64,000 nt of DNA. Source: Rhizobium sp. ICMP 5592. Lineage in GTDB: Bacteria; Pseudomonadota; Alphaproteobacteria; Rhizobiales; Rhizobiaceae. A program made the translations under genes and the position numbers. Under the pieces are notes generated by a model that was not told the DNA's origin, made no database searches, and saw nothing but the letters and a program-made list of their open reading frames with translations. Location: NCBI RefSeq assembly GCF_009498525.1, contig NZ_QSNT01000001.1, positions 423,004 through 487,003 of the forward strand. Reading direction: 5' to 3'. Positions 27,784 to 35,513 of the stretch are shown one piece after another (position 1 is the stretch's first letter; each line of letters opens with the position of its first letter).

Positions 27784-28207
27784 GGGATCACCCTACCCCT
27801 GTGGAGAAATAGAGGGTGCCTGCAAAATTGAGGAATCTCTAATCGATTAAAATAAATTCAATCGTTTAAACCCTTTAATACTATGATTTACAAAGAATTT
27901 CTTTCATGCCATCCAAAGGGCCTCACACCAAGGAGGTCCTGATGCAAGAGCGTGAAGCCGTGCGGAACGAGATACCCTTACACGTCGTTGATCGTCTCGA
28001 AAGCGAGTGGCGGTCGGTGCAGGTCGAGCGCTCGTCGCTTGGACGCGCGCCGAAGACCGACACAGTCGACAGAGCCACCACGATGCCGGTCGGCAATCTT
28101 GGAACGGCCAATAGCTGACACTGCCAGCCCCGTTTCCTCGCCGCATTTCTTGATCCTGTCGCTTACGGCAAGTCCGCTGGACATCCGCAAGCGACAGAGC
28201 CGGATGA
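27784..28207. other. Intergenic stretch holding one candidate small ORF
   Basis: About 420 bp between the LysR gene and the second NitT/TauT-type operon. The first 110 bases are AT-rich with several TTTAA/ATTAAA runs. A small frame with a strong ribosome site starts at 27942 (listed separately). I see no other gene or clear terminator. Confidence 0.4.
27942..28118 (+). CDS. Candidate small protein of 58 aa, unknown function
   Basis: An AAGGAGG ribosome site lies five bases before the ATG, the best translation signal in this gap. The peptide (MQEREAVRNEIPLHVVDRL and onward) is hydrophilic with no membrane segment, signal or recognisable motif. It lies in an otherwise empty interval. The strong ribosome site is the only evidence for expression; the codon content is not distinctive. 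It could instead be the start of a decayed gene. Confidence 0.4.
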   Translation: MQEREAVRNEIPLHVVDRLESEWRSVQVERSSLGRAPKTDTVDRATTMPVGNLGTANS

Positions 28208-29065
28208 CTATCCGCGCCAGTTCAGGAAACGCCTTTCGATCTGGCCGATGACGAAGTTCACGATCAGGCCCATCATCGACAAAATGGCGACGCCGGTGAA
28301 CAGCTTTTCAAGATCATAAAGCGAGCCTGCTTCGAGGATATAGGCGCCGACGCCAAACTGCGCGCCGAGCATTTCCGCGGCAACCAGCAGGATAATCGCG
28401 ATCGAGATCGACACGCGAAGGCCGGAGAGAATGGCTGGGAACGCGCCCGGCAGTACGATCTTGCGAACGATCGACCACCAGCTCAACCCGAAACTCTGGC
28501 CCATGCGGATCAGCGAGCGATCGACATTGTCGACGGCGCCATAGGTGGCAACGACGGTCGGCGTGAATGTCCCGAAGGCAATCAGCGCGTATTTCGAGGT
28601 CTCGTCGATCCCGAACCAGATGACGAACAGCGGCAGCAGGGCAATCTTCGGGATCGGAAACAGCGCCGCCACCAGCGGTACGAGGCCGGCTCGAACATGG
28701 CTGAAAAGACCGATGCAGACGCCGATCGAGATGCCGGCGGTAATGCCGAGGGTGGCGCCGACGAAAAGCCGCTGCAGCGACGGCAACAAATGCTGCCAGA
28801 GCAGGCCGGTCCGCCAGAGCTGGAGGAAGGTTTCGAGAACCGCCGATGGTCGCGGCAGCGTCAGGTTCGAGATGATGCCGGTGCGGGTGCCGATTTCGGC
28901 AAGCGCGATCAGGACGATAAAGACCGCGATCGCCATGCCGCGAACCGGCGTCGGGGCAAAGCCGCCACCGCGGAAGGCGACTGCACGAACCGGTGCCGCA
29001 TTCGTTCCGGCATTGTCGTCATCGGTCATGCCGGACGGGGGCGAAAATGTGGTGGTGTCAGACAT
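28208..29065 (-). CDS. ABC transporter permease, NitT/TauT type
   Basis: Inner-membrane component of the second NitT/TauT-like importer, 285 residues. The first 40 are soluble; six helices follow from about residue 43 (GMAIAVFIVLIALAEIGT). The EAA-like loop is GQSFGLSWWSIVRKIVLPGAFPAILSGLR. The ATG overlaps the ATPase gene by eight bases, with AAGGAA upstream inside that gene, so the two are translationally coupled. It is last of three genes in the operon. Confidence 0.88.
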   Translation of the reverse strand: MSDTTTFSPPSGMTDDDNAGTNAAPVRAVAFRGGGFAPTPVRGMAIAVFIVLIALAEIGTRTGIISNLTLPRPSAVLETFLQLWRTGLLWQHLLPSLQRLFVGATLGITAGISIGVCIGLFSHVRAGLVPLVAALFPIPKIALLPLFVIWFGIDETSKYALIAFGTFTPTVVATYGAVDNVDRSLIRMGQSFGLSWWSIVRKIVLPGAFPAILSGLRVSISIAIILLVAAEMLGAQFGVGAYILEAGSLYDLEKLFTGVAILSMMGLIVNFVIGQIERRFLNWRG

Positions 29066-29825
29066 TGACCAGTTCCTTGTCGGCGGCCATGGCCTCTTCG
29101 CGCATCAGCTCCCAGAGCTGCTTCTGCTTTTCCTCGAGCACCGGATCGCCGAGATGACGATCGGCAAGCGGAATATCGATGTCGACGATGTCGCGAATGC
29201 GTCCGGGGCGGCGGGACAGGACGACGACGCGGTGCCCCAGCCGGACCGCTTCGTTGAGGTTGTGAGTGACATAGACCGACGTGAAGGGCTGCCGCGTCCA
29301 GAGCGAAATCAGGTCATCCATCAGCAGTTCGCGGGTCTGACTGTCGAGCGCTGAAAGCGGCTCGTCCATCAGCATGACGGCGGGGCGAACGGCCAGAGCC
29401 CGGCTGATGGCGACGCGCTGGCGCATGCCTCCGGACAGTTGCTTTGGGAGCGTGCGGCGAAATTCGGAAAGGCGGGTGCGCTCCAGGACGTCGGTGACGA
29501 TCGCGTCCATCTCCCGACCGCTCAGACCATGATCTTCGAGCACCAGCTTGATATTGCCTTCGACCGTGCGCCACGGCAGCAGGGCAAAATGCTGGAACAC
29601 GTAGGTGAGCGGATTGAGCGAACCCGCCGGCGGATTGCCGATTTGCAGGACCTCGCCGAATGAGGGCCGTTCGAGGCCGCCGAGGAAGCGCAGCAGCGTG
29701 GACTTGCCGCAGCCCGATGGTCCGATCAGGCAGACGATCTGGCCTTGCGGGATGTCGAGCGAAATGTCCTTCAGAACTTCGACGGATCCGTACCGATGGC
29801 TGATATTCTTGAGCTTCAGGTCCAT
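29058..29825 (-). CDS. ABC transporter ATP-binding protein, NitT/TauT type
   Basis: ATPase of the second NitT/TauT-like system, 255 residues from the chosen start. Motifs in order: Walker A GPSGCGKST, Q-loop FQHFALLPW, signature LSGGMRQR, Walker B VMLMDEPLSALD and H-loop THN. The frame extends to 29861, but GGAGGACAC immediately before the ATG at 29825 decides the start. It lies 49 bp after the binding-protein stop and overlaps the permease gene. Confidence 0.9.
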   Translation of the reverse strand: MDLKLKNISHRYGSVEVLKDISLDIPQGQIVCLIGPSGCGKSTLLRFLGGLERPSFGEVLQIGNPPAGSLNPLTYVFQHFALLPWRTVEGNIKLVLEDHGLSGREMDAIVTDVLERTRLSEFRRTLPKQLSGGMRQRVAISRALAVRPAVMLMDEPLSALDSQTRELLMDDLISLWTRQPFTSVYVTHNLNEAVRLGHRVVVLSRRPGRIRDIVDIDIPLADRHLGDPVLEEKQKQLWELMREEAMAADKELVNV

Positions 29826-29874
29826 GTGTCCTCCAGGCGGGAGCCTTGTAAGCCCCCGCATTCAGCCTCGGCCG

Positions 29875-30897
29875 TCAGATGGTCTTGACGTAGGACGTGT
29901 CGAAGAGCTGCTCGTTGGTGATCGCTTCCTTGACCATGCCTTCGGACTTGAACCATTCGAGCTGCTCTACGCAGCTGCCGAGCGAGAGCGCCAGGCCGTT
30001 GTTGATCCGCATCGCGCCGTCGATCAGGTTCTGCTTGGCGGTCTCGAAGGGGCTGTCGCTTTCGACGTATTTGTGAACGATTTTAGCCAGGTCGTCGCGC
30101 TCGGCGTCGTTTGCCTTGTTGTCCAAGAAAGCCGCGTTGTAGTCCGCAATCGCCTTAGAATAGGCTTTGACGAAGGCTTCCGTCAGTTCCCGTTCGCTCT
30201 TGGCATTCTTGGTCGAGGTAAAGGCTGTTGTCACCTGGTAGTTTGGCGCATAGTCGGAGACAAGGCCGATCTGCTTGGCGGCGCCTTCGCGGAGCATTTG
30301 CTTGGCCACATTCGGCTGGATCGCCCAGGCATCGATCTGCCCGGTCGAGAGTGCCCCGACGATGGCGCCGAGCTTTTGCAGCGGACGCAGCTGGATGTCC
30401 GAGAGCTTGATATTGTTCGCCTGCGCGATCTTGTGGATCATGAAATGGAAGGAGGAGCCGGCGGTGGTGATGCCGAAGCTCTTGCCGGCGAGCTTGGACG
30501 GATCCGTCAGTCCCGCATCATAGGCCTTGTTCGAGGCGAGGATGATCGCACCGACCGTTCCCTTTTCCTCGGTAAGCGCGCCGCCGATCACCTTGACCGC
30601 ATCCTTCTGCGCCAGGCTGATGAGGCCGCCGCTCATGGCGGTGACGCCGAAATCCGCGTCGCCAGAGGCAATCGCCACTGCCATGGGCTGGGCTGCCTCA
30701 AAAAATTTCAGGTCGATGTCGAACCCGGCTTCCTTGTAGTAGCCGCGCTCATAGGCAATGAAGCTCGGCGCATGGCTGGCCAGATGCAGAACCGCGAGAT
30801 TGCGGGTCGCCGCGCGCGCCGGCATGCCAAAGGCGGTCGCAGCGCTGACAGCGCCCATGCCAATAAGCGCCTGACGGCGGTTCAAGATAAGCGTCAT
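29875..30897 (-). CDS. ABC transporter substrate-binding protein, NitT/TauT type
   Basis: Periplasmic receptor of about 340 residues. The N-terminus MTLILNRRQALIGMGAVSAA has an RR pair followed by a hydrophobic stretch and could be a Tat or Sec signal, with cleavage after PARA. The mature part has NMT1/NitT-like motifs HLASHAPSFIAYERGYYKEAGFDID, ASGDADFGVTAMSGG and SFGITTAGSSFHF. The frame extends to 30972; the GGAGGAG ribosome site supports 30897. The ligand is unknown. The neighbouring dehalogenase-like gene, transcribed the same way, suggests a small organic acid, but this is weak inference. Confidence 0.87.
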   Translation of the reverse strand: MTLILNRRQALIGMGAVSAATAFGMPARAATRNLAVLHLASHAPSFIAYERGYYKEAGFDIDLKFFEAAQPMAVAIASGDADFGVTAMSGGLISLAQKDAVKVIGGALTEEKGTVGAIILASNKAYDAGLTDPSKLAGKSFGITTAGSSFHFMIHKIAQANNIKLSDIQLRPLQKLGAIVGALSTGQIDAWAIQPNVAKQMLREGAAKQIGLVSDYAPNYQVTTAFTSTKNAKSERELTEAFVKAYSKAIADYNAAFLDNKANDAERDDLAKIVHKYVESDSPFETAKQNLIDGAMRINNGLALSLGSCVEQLEWFKSEGMVKEAITNEQLFDTSYVKTI

Positions 30898-31003
30898 TCC
30901 GGTGTCTCCTCCGATGGGCAGCGCCTGGGGGCGTCTTCGCTCCTGTTTGCCATTGGCCGCCAAGGAAGACAACCAACTATGACGATGTCTCCGGTGCCTT
31001 CTT

Positions 31004-31020
31004 CGCCTAAGCGTTAGGCG
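31004..31020. promoter_or_regulatory. Perfect inverted repeat between hydrolase and ABC operon
   Basis: CGCCTAA (31004-31010) and TTAGGCG (31014-31020) surround GCG. It lies ten bases beyond the hydrolase stop and about 110 bp upstream of the binding-protein start, so it may be a hydrolase terminator stem (no T-tract) or an operator for the ABC operon. Confidence 0.4.
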
Positions 31021-31029
31021 CGGAGCGGA

Positions 31030-31947
31030 TCATCCTTTGGCGCGCCATCGGGAGACTTTCTCGAGGAAGGGCAACAGTGCGCCGAGCACCTCCTCGGTTT
31101 CGGTTTCCGGAAGCAGGTGGCCGCCGCCAATAGCTATGCCTTCGACATATTCGGCCCAGTCCGCCCATATGTTCAACGGCTCCCGGCCGCCGCCATAGAG
31201 CCGTCCCGCTTCCGACAGGACAAGGACGGGCGCCCGCATTTTGCACCCGGCGGCGCGATCGGTGAGGTCGTCGGCTTCGTCGGCGGTGGCGCCGGCCCTG
31301 TAGTCCTCGCACATAGCGTGCCGCACCTCCGGCCTGTCGAAGGCGGCCCTATAGTCCTCGAGCGCCAGCGGGTGCAGCCGGTCGATGCCGAGAGCCATCT
31401 TGTCGAGAGTGAGGTCGATCAGGAAACGAGGGTCCGCTGCCATCAATTTTTCGGGCAGGGGCGCGGGCTGCGCCATCATGAACCAATGCCAGGCGCCCAT
31501 GCCGAAAGCCTTGCTGGCGCCTTCCCACATTTCCGGCGTCGGCACGACCGTCACCGACACCAGCGCGGTCACCGCTTCCGGATAGTCGAGCGCCATGCGG
31601 TAGGCGACACGGCCGCCACGGTCGTGGCCGACGACGGTGAAGCGTTCATGGCCGAGCGCTTTCATCATCTCATGCAGGCATTTCGCCATCTGGCGTTTCG
31701 ATCCAGCACCCTGGGCGTCACCGACAAGGCGGCTGTCGCCATAGCCGGGCAGGTCCGGGATGACCACGCTATAGTGGGTTGCGAGAACCGGTGCGATGCG
31801 GTGCCAGGCAGAGCGTGTCTCCGGATAGCCATGCAGAAGCAGGATCGCTGGCCCGGAACCGCCCGTCAGTACGGCCAACTCCGCTTCGGCTGTCTCGATG
31901 TGCCTGTCCTCGAAATCGGGGAAAAGCGCGTTAGCGTGTCGATACAT
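31030..31947 (-). CDS. Alpha/beta hydrolase, haloacetate-dehalogenase-like
   Basis: A 305-residue cytoplasmic hydrolase strongly resembling fluoroacetate/haloacetate dehalogenases. The oxyanion loop is HGYPETRSAWHR. The nucleophile elbow GHDRGGRVAYRMALDYPEAV carries Asp109 with Arg110 and Arg113, the carboxylate-binding arginines of the family. The halide-site region WHWFMMAQPAPLPEKL (His154, Trp155), the EDYRAG tyrosine and the catalytic His in GGGHLLPE are present. One departure: where the family has LDI(I/L)PT with the catalytic acid Asp, this protein reads VTVVPT, so the acid appears to be Thr. It could therefore act on another ester or epoxide, or use a relocated acid. It sits upstream of the NitT/TauT-type operon on the same strand. 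Confidence 0.8.
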   Translation of the reverse strand: MYRHANALFPDFEDRHIETAEAELAVLTGGSGPAILLLHGYPETRSAWHRIAPVLATHYSVVIPDLPGYGDSRLVGDAQGAGSKRQMAKCLHEMMKALGHERFTVVGHDRGGRVAYRMALDYPEAVTALVSVTVVPTPEMWEGASKAFGMGAWHWFMMAQPAPLPEKLMAADPRFLIDLTLDKMALGIDRLHPLALEDYRAAFDRPEVRHAMCEDYRAGATADEADDLTDRAAGCKMRAPVLVLSEAGRLYGGGREPLNIWADWAEYVEGIAIGGGHLLPETETEEVLGALLPFLEKVSRWRAKG

Positions 31948-31971
31948 GGCTTCATTTCTCCACGGGAGTGG

Positions 31972-32679
31972 TTAGGGCACTTGGCTGATGCGGCCGCTGC
32001 CTCTGATTTCGGAACGCCGCAGGACTGGACGACCGAAGAGCTCGACGTTGCCGCTTCCGGAGATCGAAACGTCCGCATCCGCTTCCGCGCTGACTTGCAC
32101 ATCGCCGCTGCCGCGAACCTTGATCTCGGCGGATTTGGCGGTCAGGTTTTTCAGCCGCGCCGCGCCCGAACCGGAGATATCAAGGCTGACCGCCTCGGCG
32201 GCTCCGGTCGCGGCAACGCTGCCGCTTCCCCGGATGCTCAGTTGCAGCTGCGGCTGATTGATCTGCGACAAGGTGAGATTTCCACTCCCGAGCAACTTCC
32301 AGTCGGTTATCGCCGGTCCCGACAGGCTGACATCGAGCCGGGATTCAACCCAGCCCGGATTGCAATCCAGGCTCAGCTTGTCGCCTTCAATCCGCACATG
32401 GTCGAGAAGAGCGGGGTCGCCCGTGACGATTGCCTCCGCCTTGTCTCCCGGCTGGTAGCGGACCGAGGCCGGCAGATCGATCACCAGCCTGTCGCCGGCG
32501 GTAAACGGCAGGATCACCTGCTGGCTGGTGGATGCGGCTGATCCGCAGGTGGATGGCATCGCCCCCCACAAATACCTTGCCTCGGCCCAATCCCGTCCGG
32601 AAAGCCCAATACCCAGCGCCAGAAAGACGACTGCACCGATCAATCCCGCTGTCGCGACGAATGCCAATTTTCCAGTCAT
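31972..32679 (-). CDS. GIN-domain (DUF2807) adhesin-like protein
   Basis: A 235-residue protein with an N-terminal membrane anchor or signal (residues about 5-27, LAFVATAGLIGAVVFLALGIG). A repetitive beta-rich domain follows with recurrent GSG turns (LLGSGNLTL, RGSGSVAA, ISGSGAARL, VRGSGDVQV, ISGSGNVEL), the pattern of the putative auto-transporter adhesin head GIN domain. It is the third gene of a PadR-HAAS-GIN operon, a recurring bacterial arrangement thought to act in envelope sensing. Function of the GIN protein is not established. Confidence 0.8.
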   Translation of the reverse strand: MTGKLAFVATAGLIGAVVFLALGIGLSGRDWAEARYLWGAMPSTCGSAASTSQQVILPFTAGDRLVIDLPASVRYQPGDKAEAIVTGDPALLDHVRIEGDKLSLDCNPGWVESRLDVSLSGPAITDWKLLGSGNLTLSQINQPQLQLSIRGSGSVAATGAAEAVSLDISGSGAARLKNLTAKSAEIKVRGSGDVQVSAEADADVSISGSGNVELFGRPVLRRSEIRGSGRISQVP

Positions 32680-32713
32680 TGTCCCGTTCCTTCAACGTGG
32701 TGTCATGCAACGC

Positions 32714-33283
32714 TCAAACGCGCTGGTCCAGTTCCGCCAAGCGGAAATGCAGCCGGGCATAGTGTCCGAGCATGCGTATGCCAGCGCTTAGTCCCATCAA
32801 CAGCAAAGCGCCGCCCCCCAGGAGGCAGCTCACCAGTCCGGCGCCGATGAGCAGGCGCGCTACTATTCCGATCACCGGCCCGCCGAGGTCGAACAGCAGC
32901 GTGGTGAAGATGATCTTCATCCCGACCGCACCGATGGCGACCAGCGCGATCGCAAGGCCAAAGGTGATGACAACCGCGACAAGGAGCAGCGGCAGCAGGA
33001 AAAGGATATCGACGATCGCAAGGCCGGCAAGCGCCATGGCCGCCGCCAGCATGTTCGACATGCTCCAATGGGCCTCGAAACGGCGCAGGCCAGCCTCGGC
33101 CCGCAGTTCCCTGGCAATTCTGGCCGGGTCGCCCAAGGCTGCCGCAACCTCAGCCTCGCTGCGGCCCGAGGCATCGGATTCGGCGAAATGGGCGGCGTAG
33201 TCGGCGACAATATCCTCGATCTCCTGAGGTGGCAGGCCGGCAAGCCCCAGTCTCAGCGTGCGCAAGAAGGCGTCCCTGGTCAT
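32714..33283 (-). CDS. HAAS-domain (DUF1700) membrane protein
   Basis: A 189-residue protein. The first 70 residues form the cytoplasmic HAAS domain (RDAFLRTLRLGLAGLPPQEIEDIVADY, then AALGDPARIARELRAEA), which is followed by about four hydrophobic helices and a short charged tail. DUF1700/HAAS proteins are typically paired with PadR regulators. Its ATG overlaps the PadR stop by four bases, so the pair is translationally coupled. It is probably a membrane partner that relays a signal to, or is controlled by, the PadR protein. Confidence 0.82.
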   Translation of the reverse strand: MTRDAFLRTLRLGLAGLPPQEIEDIVADYAAHFAESDASGRSEAEVAAALGDPARIARELRAEAGLRRFEAHWSMSNMLAAAMALAGLAIVDILFLLPLLLVAVVITFGLAIALVAIGAVGMKIIFTTLLFDLGGPVIGIVARLLIGAGLVSCLLGGGALLLMGLSAGIRMLGHYARLHFRLAELDQRV

Positions 33284-33606
33284 GGCAGATCCTCAAGAAG
33301 TTTATCGACGGCGCCCGCAAAGGAGCGCCAGTCGCGGCGATGCGCTTCGAAAATCGTCCGGCCGAGCGGCGTGAGCCGGTAATATTTGCGGGGCGGCCCG
33401 TTGCTCGATTCGACGATGCGGGTGGCCACCAGGCCGTCATTCTGCATTCGGCGCATCAGCGGGTAGATCGTGCCTTCCCCCATGCCGACGGCGGTGACCA
33501 GCGTGCTGGCGATTTCATAGCCGTAGCTTTCACCCCGCGACAGCACGGCCAGGACGCAGAGATCAAGGGCGCCTTTTCGCAATTGAACTTGGATCGAGTC
33601 GGTCAT
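33280..33606 (-). CDS. PadR-family transcriptional regulator
   Basis: A 108-residue winged-helix regulator. The PadR core is evident: LRKGALDLCVLAVLSRGESYGYEI, MGEGTIYPLMRRMQNDGLV and the wing GPPRKYYRLTPLGR. The frame runs to 33639, but GAGG five bases before the ATG at 33606 supports the shorter start. It heads the three-gene PadR-HAAS-GIN operon. A 10-bp perfect palindrome 18 bases upstream of the start is a likely autoregulatory operator. Confidence 0.9.
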   Translation of the reverse strand: MTDSIQVQLRKGALDLCVLAVLSRGESYGYEIASTLVTAVGMGEGTIYPLMRRMQNDGLVATRIVESSNGPPRKYYRLTPLGRTIFEAHRRDWRSFAGAVDKLLEDLP

Positions 33607-33624
33607 GAATGCCTCGGGTTTACA

Positions 33625-33634
33625 ATATGCATAT
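33625..33634. promoter_or_regulatory. ATATGCATAT palindrome, probable PadR operator
   Basis: A perfect 10-bp palindrome within an AT-rich patch 18 bases before the padR start codon. Autorepression through an AT-rich dyad over the promoter is usual for PadR proteins; the assignment here is by position. Confidence 0.45.
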
Positions 33635-33781
33635 AACAAGCTATCTGTTTATGCAAGGTACTGTCTATTCTGAACTTGAGCCGCATTATCCCGCCGGGAC
33701 GGCGATGGCTCTAGGCTTCCTCGTGACGCATACGCACCGCCCGATCTCGGGCATCTACCTCTCGATAAAGGAGTTGTTGCA

Positions 33782-34747
33782 ATGACCCGCCTCGGCTTCA
33801 CTCTTGCCGCTTCCCTATGCCTTACGACCTCGCTGGCGAATGCCGCTGGCTTCCAACCAATTGAGGTGCCGGGCGATGGCCCCCTTCCCGTGATCAAGGG
33901 AGGCGTCTGGTATCCATGCGCCCAGCCGGTCGGCGATATCAAGGTCGGGCCTTTCACCATGGCTGCGACGAAGGATTGCCCGGTGACAGGAGAAAAGCTG
34001 CCGCTTGTCGTCCTCTCGCATGGCAGGGGCGGCACGTTTATCGGCCACCATGACACGGCCGAGACACTGGCGGATGCAGGCTTTGTCGTCGTCGCCATCA
34101 GTCATCCCGGCGACAACGCCTTGGATAAGAGCCGCATCGACGACCCCTCGGTCTTCGTCGAGCGGCCAGCCGACATCAAGCGGACGATCGATTTCGTGCT
34201 CGGCTCATGGCCGGATGCAGGCAAGATCGATGCCGCGCGCATTGGATTTTTTGGCTTCTCGCGCGGCGGATATACCGGGCTCGTCGCTATCGGTGCCAAC
34301 CCGCATTTCGGCAAACGCCTGAAAATATGCGAGGGCAACGACAGTGCGGTGTGTGATCAGGTCCACAAAGGCGAACTTCCGGAACTTACCCATGACCCAC
34401 GCATCAAGGCCGCTGTGATCGCCGACCCGCTCAGCGTTTTCTTCACGTCGGATAGCTTCAAGGCGGTGAAGGTCCCCGTGCAGCTCTGGGGGTCTGAGCG
34501 CGGCGGTGACGGTGTGACGCCGGAAAGTGTCGTGGCGATAGCGAACCAGCTGCCGACAAAACCCGAATTTCACCCGGTACCCAATTCCCAGCATTTCGAT
34601 TTCCTGACACCTTGTCCGGCCGAACTGATCAAAACCGCGCCCGCGATCTGTGCCGACGGACCGGATTTCGATCGCGCCGCATTCCATAGGGAATTCAATG
34701 CCAAAGTGCTCGCCTTCTTCCGCAAGCAGCTGGTGGATGCGCAATAG
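33782..34747 (+). CDS. Secreted alpha/beta hydrolase (PAF-acetylhydrolase/dienelactone-hydrolase-like)
   Basis: A 321-residue protein with a Sec signal (TRLGFTLAASLCLTTSLANA, cleavage before AGFQPIEVP). The serine hydrolase signature is GFSRGG, preceded by the oxyanion segment VVLSHGRGGTFIGHHDTAE. The likely catalytic His is in NSQHFDF, and the acid may be Asp in AVIADPL. Cys pairs (CAQP/KDCP, CEGNDSAVC, CPAEL/AICA) could form periplasmic disulfides. Similar proteins are annotated as predicted dienelactone hydrolases or PAF acetylhydrolases; the substrate is unknown. It is a single gene converging on a GNAT gene. Confidence 0.8.
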   Translation: MTRLGFTLAASLCLTTSLANAAGFQPIEVPGDGPLPVIKGGVWYPCAQPVGDIKVGPFTMAATKDCPVTGEKLPLVVLSHGRGGTFIGHHDTAETLADAGFVVVAISHPGDNALDKSRIDDPSVFVERPADIKRTIDFVLGSWPDAGKIDAARIGFFGFSRGGYTGLVAIGANPHFGKRLKICEGNDSAVCDQVHKGELPELTHDPRIKAAVIADPLSVFFTSDSFKAVKVPVQLWGSERGGDGVTPESVVAIANQLPTKPEFHPVPNSQHFDFLTPCPAELIKTAPAICADGPDFDRAAFHREFNAKVLAFFRKQLVDAQ

Positions 34748-34789
34748 CCTGTTATTCAACAAACATTGGGAATTTACAGCAATTGGGCG

Positions 34790-35332
34790 TCAGGGCCGTT
34801 TCCAGCTGTAGAGCCAGGCATCCGTTCGGATGCCAGTCGAGGTTAACAGCAGCTCATCGGGAAGTAGCAGCATGCGGTGAAGGCCGATCTTTTCGAGCAC
34901 CCGAAGGCTGGCGGCATGCTCTGCGGCACAACGGGTCGAAACCTCAGAAAGCGACGATCGTTGGGTGACCCAATCCATCACCGCGATGCCGGCCTCCGTG
35001 GCCAATCCCTGTCCCCAGAAGGCAGGCCCGAGGCCATAATGGATTTCGGCATCGTTTCCGTCGATGAACATCAGGAACAGACCAATCGCCTTTTCGTCGG
35101 CGCGATGAAGGATACTCCAGACAAAGCGATTACCTGCCGCCCAATTGTTTTCTCCCCAAGCGTCGATGACTGCTTCGGTTTGGGCTTGCGACGAGTGAGC
35201 AGCGCGCTGCAGGTAGCGCGCAGTGTCGTTTCTACCGGTGTATTCTTTGAACAGGGACGCCGCATGCTCCCGGTGCGCGGCGCGCAATATGAGCCGGGAT
35301 GTTACCAACGAGGCGGGTGGTGTGTGCGCCAA
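34790..35332 (-). CDS. GNAT-family N-acetyltransferase, RimJ/RimL type
   Basis: A 180-residue acetyl-CoA-dependent acetyltransferase. It starts with the RimL-like LVTSRLILRAAHREHAASLF. The acetyl-CoA binding region is IHYGLGPAFWGQGLATEAG, a variant of the Q/RxxGxG/A loop (WGQGLATEA). The C-terminal AAEHAASLRVLEKIGL is the usual N-S-V-LEK segment. Family members modify ribosomal protein N-termini, antibiotics or small amines; nothing here identifies the target. Confidence 0.85.
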   Translation of the reverse strand: MAHTPPASLVTSRLILRAAHREHAASLFKEYTGRNDTARYLQRAAHSSQAQTEAVIDAWGENNWAAGNRFVWSILHRADEKAIGLFLMFIDGNDAEIHYGLGPAFWGQGLATEAGIAVMDWVTQRSSLSEVSTRCAAEHAASLRVLEKIGLHRMLLLPDELLLTSTGIRTDAWLYSWKRP

Positions 35333-35513
35333 TTAGCATCCTCAACTTAAATCGAAGTTTTAGGGCGGATCAATGCGGCACTGCATACTGCCCTGCCGAA
35401 GGATGTCGGACAATCAATCTATTTGGGTCTGTTCTCAAAGAACACTTGGCGCATGCCGAAGAAGAGAACCTACCCAGCCATTCGCCTGTGTCCCGTTGAT
35501 GTGGATTGCAGCC

